Shown here piece by piece: positions 47,605-59,088 of a DNA stretch of 64,000 nucleotides (position 1 is the first letter of the stretch; each line of letters begins with the position of its first letter). The stretch spans positions 57,741,872-57,805,871 of the forward strand of contig CM046301.1 in assembly GCA_025267735.1 (NCBI GenBank), written 5' to 3'. Source of the stretch: Mactra quadrangularis. Taxonomy: Eukaryota; Mollusca; Bivalvia; Venerida; Mactridae. The position numbers and the translations under genes were made by a program. The notes under the pieces are model-generated. The model was not told the origin of the DNA. It ran no database searches and was given only the letters and a program-made list of their open reading frames with translations.

Positions 47605-50298
47605 ACGCTTAAATTAAGAGTAGCGTAAATATGCAAAACTCATGATCAGATTTTCTACACTTTATTTGTGTTTTGTGTTGTTTTTTTTTCAATATTAAGA
47701 AGGTTGATGCAACTGTGTTGCTTAAGACTTTCCATATTGTTTTTTTTTCGTGAATTTTGTGACGTCTAATTGATGCTGACGTGCTTCAGAAGAAATTTAT
47801 CGGTCAGGGTTACATTCCGCTTTACTGCTATCGTAAACGGATCAGTCGAAGCGCTATAATGGCGGCGGCCGACAGAGCATATTCAGATTACATTTTTTTC
47901 GTCTTTATTTTTCATAAATATTTTCTGACAGTAATCGCTTTGGTAGAGTAGGGTACTATAAAGCTCATTCGGAGTCGGTTATTCTTTGCGCTCTTAAATT
48001 GAGCGAACGATTAACCTGAAATCGTGTCTGCAAAGTATACACCATTCGGACGTTGTCTAATTCTCGTTCAAATTTCGGATACTTTATTTAGCATAAACTA
48101 AACGATTAGAACAAACGTAACTACTGTAGTTATTGTACTAAATTCCTTTGATTTATGCTTCTTCAGTGAAAAATGTTTATTTGAAAATAGAATTATCCGA
48201 TTATTCTGCTTAGTCTAGTGTACAATTACTTGTGAAAAAACGACTGGAAACCAGGCAAACTGATACGTGTTTTCGTTGTCTACTGCCACAAATTCTTGAA
48301 CTTCTGCCCTTATACACGCGCAAAATTAAAGCTAGGGGAATCATTTAACGAGTTCGACACTTATAGCGGCTCTTAACTCTACTTTGTGGCTTTCAAAAGG
48401 ATGATATCTCGGCTTACATGCCAGGAAAAGAAGATTAATTTTTGTGATTGTCTGAATATTGATCTATGTCCTAATTATGTGTATAAAATGTTGAGTTCCA
48501 ATAAGATTTCAGTATTATTCTTGATTTCTCTGAAGTTATCATGTAAACTAGTAGCCAAATGCGATTGGATTCGTTTTCGTTTCGCACTATCTATTTGCAC
48601 ATTGGATTAGAGTTACTACTTTATATCCCTCGTATTATTATCGCCGTTTCTGAACGGCAATATATACAATTATCAAAATTTGAGTACTTTGTAATCGTCA
48701 CCGGTTGCCTTAAGCCAACCAAACGATGCATTTGAGGTCACATGATGAAAAAATGGACGTCGAATAGTTAAATTAGGGGTGCGTAAATGAACTCGTCGAC
48801 ACCAGCCTTGTTTTGTCGGGTTACCTGCTTGTATTACCAGAAAATACCATTGTCAATACATCAACGAGTATCGGTTTCAAGAAAGTTGCAATTATAAGAA
48901 CAGAAAATGCAAAACTACTTGTAAAATGTATTATTATTTTTAAAACTCGCATTTGTTGATAATATGCAAACTTATCTCCTCTACTCTCGAGCGAGTCAAT
49001 TAATACATATCGGTGAACGTTCGATTAGCTGCCTGAATTTGGGCAGTACTTTTTCCTAATCGAATACTTCTATGTGCTTATAAATTTATTGTAGTTTCTA
49101 CGTGACCAAAATAGACATAAAAAGCCATATTCTACAATAAAAAGCTATTTTACGTACATGTTTGGAAAATGTTCAGGACCGTACCCGTTCATTCGATATA
49201 TTTTTACATGCAGAAGCATGTCACACATTTCGACTTTTAACTTGTACTACTTCTAATGAGCCATATAACGGTAACAAAGAAGTCATACTTATTAGCAATA
49301 TTTTCTTACACTTCGAGATAAGTATGGTTGTATATTTTTGCTTCCAAATCACTCCATATAAAACTAATTTAGAAATTGTATAAGAAGATACATTTGCTAC
49401 TGTGTTTTATATTGAATGGGTGGTAAGCGATTTTGAATAAGTGGTGCGTACCTAGTAACTAGTAAAGTAAGCACGTAACTAGTTTTTAATTTTATAGTTA
49501 CATAACTAAATAACTACCTCTAAATTAGTTAGTGTTGTTTTTTGTAAGTGGTAAGTAATTAACTAATAACAAAACAAATTATTCAGTTTCCACTCACATG
49601 TATAATGTATGTGGTTACTAGTATGTATTATAATTTAATACAAAAACTATGGAGAAAAAAAACGGTGTTATACATGTGCACAGATATAAATGATAACTTA
49701 TTATGTTGTTACAATGTATTAGATAATCACTCAATAAACGAGTTAAGTTAGTAGTTCATTAGTAACTTTAAACCAACCTCTAAACTGATATAAAATGTTG
49801 CTGATTATTTTTCATTACAAATGAAGTAAAAACACTGCTGTTGTATAATCTGCAGTATATCACAGAAAGTCACATTACGTCATATTGTTTGTATATTGTC
49901 ATAAAAGATTACCATTAGAACACTCCCATAGGAAACAACGAGTATGTGAACAGAGAATAATATATTTGATTGTAATCGATAATTCGATGGCGAATCATTT
50001 AAGACTTGATGATGAAAATCCGATAGTATATCCTTGTTTCAACATCGTAGCTTCGTTGTTTTATCGTCGAACAAACGATTCATTGGGACAAATATTGCAT
50101 GTGCGCGAACGGAACACCATTACTATGATTACGAAAAACTTTTAATACAAAATATGTATTTCGTTAGGAATTGCACAATTAAGGAGTCAAGATATATTTA
50201 CATAAGCAAATGGAGTTTAATTGAAAACAAAACTTGTTTTGAATAAATACTTTATATTAGTAATGAATCTGTAATGTTTTTATATCAGGTTAGATTTT
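47605..50298. other. spacer downstream of the first membrane-anchored gene
   Basis: No supported ORF. The part from about 49420 to 50290 is similar to 59840-61000 downstream of the second membrane-anchored gene (GTAACTAGT-rich words, ATGTATAAT...ACATGTG, CTGCAGTATATC(A/G)CAGAA, GGAACACCATTA). It belongs to the duplicated unit. Confidence 0.5.
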
Positions 50299-51408
50299 CT
50301 AACAGCCACAATCTGAGCAAATGTCGCTGTAAGATGATTGCTTCAGAAGTTTCAAAAGATTCAAAGAATGTCAATGCACGATTGTCTGAATAGAAACAGA
50401 AATATATCAATAATTATGAGGTAATCAGAACGTGTTTAAACGTTTTGTAAATAATAACTGCATCAGGAGAACAGTAATTTATGTTATAGTCAAAGGCAAT
50501 CTGATTGTATAAATTCGAGTGCTTGCTTTAGATAGTCGACGATTGGATATCTGCTTATAGAGGTAGGTCCCTATGCTTGATAATTAATAAGTTTCATTTA
50601 ATAATTTCATATTATATTCATATACGAGTATTATGATTACAACATAAACAAATGTACACCTGTTTAATTAATAATGATTACTTTGGTGAAAATTCTTTTG
50701 GACAATCTCTTTTGAATTTAGATTATTAGCAATGCTTTTTCATTTGATCATATATTGCATACTTCAATTTGTGTAAGATATGTAGGTCTATTAAAATTTT
50801 GTATTTATCATTAAGGCAGTGAAAACGTTAAACGCTCAACTAAATTACGTAAGAAAGATGTATGACAATAGTATTGAACCACTTCGTTTGGGCATATCCA
50901 TGAACAAACGGAAATTGCAATGAGGTCATTGGTATATAATCTTCTGATTTGGTTACTTTAACAAACTTTCTGTGAAATGCAATAATTGATTGCTTGTGAT
51001 GCAGATATTTAGTTAAGTCACTTTGACAAATTATGCTTGTCACCTAATCTTAAGCATCTGTCTTTTTAAAGACATTTCTAGTTTAAAATTCATATATAAT
51101 ACAGATTAACAGACACGATACAACTTGGAAGCTACTTATAAGATACGTACAAAATGTTTCTTTGACACTGAAATTTTAAGATTCTTTTCCCTTAAAAGTG
51201 CCAAATATATATGCATGCAGATTTGATCCCTTAAAGAATGTATCTTCTATCTAAAGACATGATTGAACGGCAGTCTGAATATTTAAATAAACTACCTAGT
51301 TTATAATAGTCATTGACACGAATTGCCGCTGTTTTAGTCCAAGCAACAAGATTTGTACGTATCATTTCAACAGTTGCGCATACACCAGGATATCTAATTT
51401 GGTAATAT
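50299..51408 (-). pseudogene. broken copy of the last two TEP/CD109-like exons
   Basis: 51296-51408 matches the penultimate exon of the gene at 61-64 kb (TVEMIRTNLVA, DYYK). Four extra bases at about 51396 shift the frame and create a TAG before RYPG. 50299-50385 matches the final exon (NRALTFFES), with a net four-base change near 50352 that destroys the CDICSDCGC ending. The exon order, intron and adjoining sequence are kept, so this is a duplicated genomic segment and not a retrocopy. Exons upstream of these two are absent. Confidence 0.8.
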
Positions 51409-51649
51409 CTATAGTTTATACTAATTTATTTTAGTTCAATCGTGAAACAAGTTCGTACAACTTAGATTTATCACTTTCGAGTCTGCTTACTGGGCCTCGA
51501 GTACTGGGTGGATAGGATATAGTTCCTTGAACAAGAAACAACAGAGTATGGTTTGGATGAGATTCAAACCAACGCGGAGCTGGCTATCCAATGATTACCA
51601 ATCCAACGTCATAACCTATCGGCAACGCCCGCTCTTAAAATTGTTTCCG

Positions 51650-52325
51650 TTCCTTGTCCGCCCAAGATGCAACAGTACATGTAACACCAGCCAACACGGT
51701 ATCATGACTTATTCGGTAATACATGTACATGACCATTGACCCACCACTCTTATCAGTGTAAAAAATGTAGGTCTATTCTATCATGATTAAGCAACATTTA
51801 ATGTTATGAAAATATGCTACACGACAATAGTTCATATCTTCAAATGATCAAATTTTATCAAAATTGGCGAAGAAGTAAACATTGATAAAAAGTATCATGT
51901 ACTACCTGTATAATTACACATAACTTTACTTAATGTTTGTGATAAAATAGTACAATTTGTAATACGTTAACTCAATGTTGATCCTAATTGACACTAAAAT
52001 ACATTTGAAGTGAATTTGATATTTTGTTAACTCAAGTATCTAATTGTGCAAATTGAAATAAAAAGAAGTACACCACGAGAGAACTTAAACAACCCGTTTT
52101 TAAGGAAGAATATTGGATCGTAATCAACGAAAAATTCGGACATAGTAACATTTATGTAAGTACTTTATCTTATATTATTTTTATTCAGTACTTTTATTTT
52201 ATATTCTTTAAATCAGTACTTTTATCTTATATTTTTACATTCATTGAGTTCTTAATCTCATCATGGTTATTGATTCAGCTCCTATCCACATAGTATGTGT
52301 TCAGCTGAATTAGCCATTTATGGTA
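51650..52325. repeat. second copy of the 37-kb dispersed repeat
   Basis: From about 51720 it follows 37230-37830 in order: TGACCATTGAC, AACAATAGTTCATA or AACAATAGTCCATG, AATGATCAA, AAACATTGATAAAAA or AAACGTTGATAAAAA, GAAGTACACCACGA, TCCTATCCACATA. It is clearly diverged. Confidence 0.5.
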
Positions 52326-52329
52326 TCAG

Positions 52330-53385
52330 GACCCGGTTTCACGAATGTTCGCATAACTTAAATAAATTTAAGATTGTCTTAATTGTTTTTGCCGTAACTA
52401 TGAGTATCTTAAAAGATATTTTAAGAAGATTTCACGAAGCTTTGCTTACATAAGTATAAATTTAGGGTTGATATAAGCGACCAAAACCTAAACCAACAGA
52501 ATTAACTTAGAGTATTTAATGTCCAACGTGTTTTATTGATAGACTCAATAGCGTAAACGGTTAGACTGTTGTGCTTGAAACATTGTTTGTGTCCGGCATA
52601 GGTTCGAACCGAGAATGTTGATTTTTTTCACTTTCGGTCCATTCGGTTTTTATTTTTGGCAATCATTTGTGTTTTCCTTTTATGCACTATTACCTTACCT
52701 TCACTTCATTGCTGTACTTGAGTTTAGTATTTTTCGAAATTTCAATATTGTGTATCAGTGAAGATGAAATAATAAGTGATAAGTAGGTAACTAGTGGAGG
52801 ATACTACGGAATAGTTATAAGATTCATACGAAATCTCATATCTTTTGGGCCATTATCAAAGTTTGGAGACGAGCGTTATATAATTTGAATAACAAATACT
52901 GTAAAATCGCATTGCAAACTATGATGCCCGTCTTGGCTAACTTAGAAATAAGGTGGGAGGTTAGTACTATTAGTATATTACTAGTATGTGATAAAAGAAC
53001 CCTTTGCTAAAAATTTGGTTAACAACTTATTGAATGTGTGTAAATGTTCCAGGCAGTTACACAAAACATTACTTGAATTGTTGTGCACGGATCAGTCAGT
53101 TATTGTCCGTTTGATAGAGTGACAACAATTCCTACATTAAACTGTTCGAAAATCGCTTAAAATGGCTTTTTGCGAATGACGTTCTCCTTACAATATGCTT
53201 GCGTTCTCTTACTGTCTTACAATAGGTTTGACATTCACGGATTGGCTGGACAGTGTATATAAAATGCATTGCATGTCTTGCAAGAGTATAGTAGTTAGAA
53301 CCGTTTACATTATCTATGTTTAAAATGGTTCGACTTTCATCACTTGCATCTTAAAATATTGAACTGTTTATATTACATTTTTTTA
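52330..53385. repeat. 1.09-kb tandem repeat, unit 1, with tRNA-like segment
   Basis: This unit and the next (53416-54466) match along their length, from CCGGTTTCACGAA to ATATTGAACTGT; the offset between them is 1086 bp. Near 52550-52620 is a tRNA-like stretch (A-box-like AGCGTAAACGGTTAGACTG, B box AGGTTCGAACC), so the unit may have grown from a SINE or tRNA. TTTCACGAA occurs twice near the start. Confidence 0.75.
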
Positions 53386-53415
53386 ATGCAAATAATACCT
53401 ATGCTAGTGTACCTG

Positions 53416-54466
53416 GGTCCGGTTTCACGAACGCTCTCATAACTTAAATAAATTTAAGATTGTCTTAAATATTTTGGTCGTAACTATGAGTATCTTATGA
53501 AATATTATAAGTGGATTTCACGAAGCCTTTCTTACCTAAGTATAAATTTAGGGTTGATATAAGCGACCCAAACTTAAACCAACAAAATTACCTTAGAGTA
53601 CTAAATGTCCCATGTGTTATATTGATGGACTCTGTAGCGTAGACGGTTAGACTGTTGTGCTTGAAACATTGTTTTTGTCTGGAATAGGTTCGAACCGCGA
53701 ATGTTGATTTTTTTCACTTGTGGTCTATTCTTTTTTATTTTTTGTCAATCATTTGCGTTTTCCTATTATGCACAACTATATATTACCTTCACTTCATTGC
53801 TGTACTTGTAGAGTTTAGTATTTTTTCGAAATTACTATATTGTGCATCGGCGAAGTTTGAATAATAAGTGATATGTAGGTAATTAGTGGAAGATATCAGG
53901 GTATAATTTTAAGATTCATACGAAATCTCATATCCTTTGGGCCATTATCAAAGTTTGGCGACGAGCGTTATTTAATTTGAATAACAAAAACTGCAAAATT
54001 GCATTGCAAACTATGATTCCCGTCTTGGCTAACTTAAAAATAAGGTGGTATGTCAAGTTTATTACTAGTATGTGATAAAAAAACCTTAGCTAAATATTTG
54101 ATTTACAACTTTTTGAACTTGTGTAAATATTCCAGGCAGTTACACAAAAGCATTACTTGAATTGTAGTGCACGAATCAGTCAGTTATTGTCCATTTGGTA
54201 GAGTGACAACAATTCCTACATTAAACAGTTCGAAAATCGCTTAAAATGGCTTTTGACGAATGATGTCCGCCTTGCAATATGCTTGACATTCTCTCACTGT
54301 CTTACAATAGGTTTGGCATTCAATGCTTGCCTAGATAGTGTGTTTAAAATGTATTGCATGTCTTGCAAGAGTATGGTGGTTAGAAACGTTTACATTATCT
54401 ATGTCAAAAATGGTTCGACTTTCATTTCATGCATCTGAAAATATTGAACTGTATATATTTCAAATT
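53416..54466. repeat. 1.09-kb tandem repeat, unit 2
   Basis: Direct copy of 52330-53385 with scattered substitutions and small indels. Its tRNA-like segment (about 53632-53700) has the same boxes. The 61-codon ORF at 54253 lies in it and has no parallel in unit 1, so I do not call it a gene. Confidence 0.75.
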
Positions 54467-54892
54467 TTTGTTAAACTCTACAAGCTATGAATCATAAAAA
54501 AGACATAACGAATGAATTTAGCATACTTTATATGTGATGCCCCGTAAACAAAAATGCTGAATATAGGTGTAAATATTTACGCGAAAAAGGCGACGAAGTC
54601 CCATTTATTGTTGTTTACATGTATTTGGATTTAAGGGATAATAAAAGAATTGAATAAAGGTAGGTTTATGATTGCAATGTATTATAATACGATAATAATA
54701 ATAATGATAAAACACCTTCGAATAACGGTGCGACTTGGTGACGAATGTGTATTAAAATTAGAATTAATGGATTAGGTAAAACTAAATAATTCACCAATTT
54801 CCTGTTAGAATGACTGTCATCTCTAAAATCTAAATAGAATGGCGATCGATCTCGATATAGAGGATATTCGTCAACTTTGGTGCAAGATCGAT

Positions 54893-54990
54893 TTTTATTT
54901 CACCGAGTGAGCTCAGAAAACATATTTTCACGAGTGGCATAGCCACGAGTGAAAATGTAATTTTCTGAGTTCACGAGTTGAAATAAAAAA
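54893..54990. repeat. 98-bp imperfect palindrome
   Basis: The left arm (TTTTTATTTCACCGAGTGAG, CTCAGAAAA, ATTTTCACGAGTGGC) mirrors the right arm (AGCCACGAGTGAAAAT, TTTTCTGAG, GAAATAAAAAA). It would fold into a long hairpin about 0.35 kb upstream of the second membrane-anchored gene. Confidence 0.65.
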
Positions 54991-55314
54991 GTCTTTGTTA
55001 TATTACACTTGTGTCCCAGAGTAGATATTTAAATCAGGTTTTGAGAGTAAATTGCATTATAAAATCTTAAATGGAACGCATCTTTTCTAAAACTGACAAC
55101 ATGTTAGCGTATGTTTTTGGTATAAAAAATTGTTCGTGAAACAGGACGCTTGTATCATTATTCGTAGTTGTGTGACCATGCTATAAGTTCTGAAAAGTAA
55201 AAATTAAATGTCCTCTGATCGTATAAACTCATTAAAGATTAGAATGGGTGACATTAATGTAAATAGTTATTGTGTATCATTGTGTTATAGCGTTTGAAGT
55301 ATTGCACTTTTCAG

Positions 55315-58300
55315 TTATTCTGCAAGTGGCACCACCGTAACTAAACTTAACATGAGTTCTACCAATGAAATAGTTTGTCCGGATTTTGATTCTACCAGTG
55401 ATTCAGTATTAATAGGTGGCTGTTTATTGATTTTGGTTTTGTGTATGATCACTTTACGATTGTTGGTGCTTAACCGAAGATTTAGTATTGTAATGTTTGT
55501 TAGAAGTAAGTAGTAAATTCACTTTATAATGTTATCATTTCTAACTTATATGTTATATGTGAAAAGAAAAGGTCAACTATATTTGTACTGATTTAGTGCT
55601 TCTGAAGTGACGTACTTTTTCAAATACATTGTATCCCAATCAAATATCTCGATGAACTCTTGTTTGCGACAAGATGACAGTTGTTTAAAACCATTAATAT
55701 GTTCGTACAATATATGTACGTAAATATTGACCCCGATCTGACCTTTCACATTTGCATCAAATAATTATCTTCACACATCCCGACGAAAATCAGTACCACG
55801 CCTATTCTTCACTTCGGCAGCGATCGTTAAATTATAGAAGTACGTTTATGTGTTAAATTTCAACACATAATCCTCACGGCCACAGTGTAATCGAGCATTA
55901 ATACTACATTCGTATTCAAGGTAATGAATATTCTTGCATAAAGGTCAGGTCGAGGTCAAACTTTACACACAATACAATCATATACATGTATAGTGCGTAC
56001 AAGTTGACCCCGACATGACCTTTATGCAAGAATATTCATTACATTGAATACGAATGTAATATTAAATCTCGATAGCAATCGGATTATATCGCCGAGGCTC
56101 GAATGTAATTTTAACACAGGGATTATTTTTAAAGTACCTTTAATGAGTGTTAATAACAAATAGACTGGACCAGATGATTATACGATGAGGCTAGCTCACA
56201 ATTCAAATGGTGTGGGTTTTAGCCCCACAAACGCCATCCCCCAATCCATTTTATTATTAATTGTAATCTGAAGGTAGGAACACGAGCTTCCCGTTTGAAT
56301 TCATTTGAATCGTGAGTTGTTATACATGCGGGCTGTGTATACTCTATTCATGTCTTGTTTTATCTTAAATACGTAACGAGCCGAAGTATAGAGTAGGCGT
56401 GGTATTGATTTATGCCGGGATATGTGTAGATGATAATTAGATGCAAATGTGAAAGGTAAGGTCGGGGTCAACTTGTACGCACTATACTGTAATAGCGATA
56501 TATTAAAAAAGTAAATTTTGACAACAAAACTTCAAGCCAGTTTTATATTTTAAATGATAGTCTCAATGGAAATATTGTAACGTAATCTATTCAACCTGTT
56601 GTGACATAATTGTGGAACTTGGCCACATTGGTGTTTGTATCTTTATCTCTAGATAATAAGCACCAAATACGCACTCTACGAATGTAATGTATAACAACGC
56701 ATTTAGTCGTCCGTGATCGTTACAAACATACTTTCGTGGAGCATAGTCATGGAATAATTTCTACGGCCATTCTCCCTCCTACCACTGATTCGAAATCATG
56801 TAGAGCAGTAGGCAGTCACTGACAGAATTATGCGCCTAGAAGTTGGATAGAAATAATTTCATGACCAAGCTCCAGGAAAGTATGCCCCGCCTGGGAATCG
56901 AACCTAGGAATGCTCGATCAGTAGACTTGCGTGCTACCAACTGAGCTAACGGGGCGGCTAAAATACATGTATATACAGTCTGGTGCTTACAGGTTAAAAG
57001 TTTTGTATACTCGTGAGCTGTCTAAACGGGAATTGAGACAGGGCTTGGATCTTGGTACTAAGAACGGTCTTGAAGACCTTAAGTGATTTGAAGTCCAAAG
57101 ATTATTCCAGTCCTGGAATGTCCTTGGAAAGGATGATGCCTTGTAAAGTGAGACCAAGAATCCTTTCGATCTTCATTCAAATATTTTGAATCATTGGAGC
57201 AATTACTTAGGCAAGCATCCTGAAAAGGGTTTTCTATACTTAAGGCTGTGTGACTTACGTTTTTGCCACTAGGTGACTCATAATCGTTCTTGACTTAGAA
57301 GTAATCAAAACAATCTTTCAGACCAACTACGAGATAGGTATTGTGTTTATCTGCTTTTAATCAGCTTTTAAATTAAAAGAGGTATTTTTTCAGTTCAGAT
57401 TTACCATCCTAAAGGTAATGCAAATCATGCTGTTATGGAGATTTGTGACCGTTTGTTAAAAGAGGTTCACAAATTTGATGAAAGAATACATGTTGTATAT
57501 GAACGCATATCATCAGTTGATGATTTAAACAAAGGACAGCTTTTGTTTATCATTTGTGTGAATGAATCACGACTGGTTACTGATGCTAAAGGAGCCATTA
57601 ATCAAATTAAAGGTACAATTACATGCATTTATTGATAGCATTATTCTTAAACTAAGATACTCAATAATTGTGTAGGAAAACATGATTATTTAAAGGTGTA
57701 CTTAAATGTTATCGAGTGTACGTACATGCACATGGCATAAGTATAAGAAGACAACTGAGATTATTCTAAAAAATAGTCCCTTGTCTACTACATGTTTGTC
57801 TAATTCAAATCACTTATCCCTGATTGAACATTTTATTAATTTAAATAGATAAGACATGGCCTGTTGAAAAAGTTGTAACTATTATGTGATTATATTTGCA
57901 TTGAAATAAAACCACAAACAACATAAAACGCCAAGTTATATGTATGTATAAAATGTCGTTATGCATAATTACGAAGCTTTCATTGACTGAATAGAGGCAT
58001 CTGGTTAATTTGTTTGGCTAATGTAATCAATCAAAACAGTGCACGCTTCTTTGGAAACGCTAAGCTATTTACTCTTAATACCAACAATCTTGCTCCACCG
58101 CAGGAGTACTGCGATATCCTATACAAAGCCACTAAAACCAAAGAACACAATGTTATGCATGAAATGCCAGTATTAATTAATGACGTCTTATTAGTTCTAT
58201 ATGTGTTAACGAATGAACAATACATCAGCAAACCCCGAAGGGAGCACGGATTCGAATCCCAACGGGGAATATTATATCCTTCCATAAAAGAATTACAATC

Positions 58301-59088
58301 ACGTCAATTTTCCTCCATTAGAAAGGTATATGGAAAATTCCGCATTGTGGAAGAGTAGGTGAGTACCGGTTATAGACAATGTTCCAGGAAAGCTGGTTAG
58401 GTGCGCTGTACGTCGTTAAATTACCAAATTGTTTTGACAGGGCGTTAAACCCAGTATGAATAATACATCAGCGAAAAGCGAAAGTGGTATTCATATAAAC
58501 ATATCATGTAAATGCAAAGATAGGTGGGAGGTGAGAAACTGCCACAGCAAAATGCAAAATTTTGCTTAATATAAAAACGAGACTAGAAATCATGATTAAA
58601 TACTAAGCTTTCATTAGCTTTTAGTAGCTTTGATCACGCATGTTCAACTGTATTAGATTCACTTATGTAATTGATCACGGAAAGTGTACACGTTTGTTGG
58701 AAGGATATATGCTCTTGACACTTCATCAATATCCTTATCTATCTGAAAATCTTCATCCCCTTTCTTTAGCCACAGCTACAATTATTTTAACACATATAGC
58801 AAATTACGTATTTGTGGTGGACAATTTTTAAATATTATATTACTCTTGATAAATTCTCTGTTTGCAGATTTAGAGTCAGCGCTTTTACTTGTTATTCATC
58901 ACACACAGGAATATGCACAACCTTCTATTAGCAGTTCAAAAATTCTCGTGTCGCCTGAGTTTCAACGACTGTCGGGAATAATAGATCTTGCATATTTAAC
59001 GGATTATGGAATGTATGAATGTGATATGAATACGAATGCGTTCAAACATATTGTTGGGTATGTGCTAAGGTATATTAAAACACAATAA
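55315..59088 (+). CDS. single-pass membrane protein with the IFI44L-type C-terminal module, copy 2 (197 aa)
   Basis: An acceptor (CACTTTTCAG) at 55314 is followed by ATG at 55352. Coding exons are 55352-55505, 57394-57612 and 58868-59088, phases 1 and 1, total 594 bp. Residues 1-18 are acidic, without the sequon of copy 1. Residues 19-40 are a membrane segment (VLIGGCLLILVLCMITLRLL), followed by basic residues, again N-out and C-in. Residues 52-197 are the module: IICVNESRLVTDAKG, LLLVIHHTQE, SGIIDLAY, CDMNT. The Gly of SRLGTD seen in the other genes is Val here. The stop codon overlaps an AATAAA (59084-59089). The reading frame is intact although introns and flanks have diverged from copy 1, which suggests selection on the protein. 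Confidence 0.78.
55713..56479. repeat. nested inverted repeat of about 770 bp in intron 1 of copy 2
   Basis: Outer arms 55713-55818 and 56380-56479 are reverse complements with scattered mismatches. Inner arms 55891-55962 and 55996-56072 pair almost perfectly around a short AT loop (for example AATGAATATTCTTGCATAAA). The word TTGACCCCGA..TGACCTTT occurs four times, once in each arm. It looks like a foldback transposon that carries, or was built from, a second foldback. Confidence 0.7.
56730..56957. mobile_element. two family A SINE pieces, head to head
   Basis: 56847-56957 is the tRNA-like head and adjoining body on the minus strand (GGTAGCACGCAAGTCTACTG, B-box region GGTTCGATTCCCAGGCGGGG). 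56730-56838 is the body in the opposite orientation (CTTTCGTGGAGCATAGTCAT, GGCCATTCTCCCTCCTACCA). The two overlap in content, so this is an inversion or a double insertion. Confidence 0.65.
58228..58455 (+). mobile_element. SINE family B, 5'-truncated
   Basis: It starts inside the tRNA-like head (B box GGATTCGAATCCCAACGGGG), has the TTTTCCTCCATTAG and CCAGGAAAGCTGGTTAGGTG body and the GGCGTTAAACCCAGTA tail. It is in intron 2 of the second membrane-anchored gene. ORFs across it on both strands are spurious. Confidence 0.7.

Noticed and set aside
49420..50250. GTAACTAGT-rich stretch as a satellite array
   Set aside because: The words recur irregularly without a fixed period, so I only treat it as part of the duplicated spacer.
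50840..51043. 67-codon ORF with a faint helicase-like end (LQFPFVHGYAQTK)
   Set aside because: The resemblance to Pif1/Helitron helicase C-termini is too weak, no helicase motifs are present, and it lies in the intron of the broken TEP copy.
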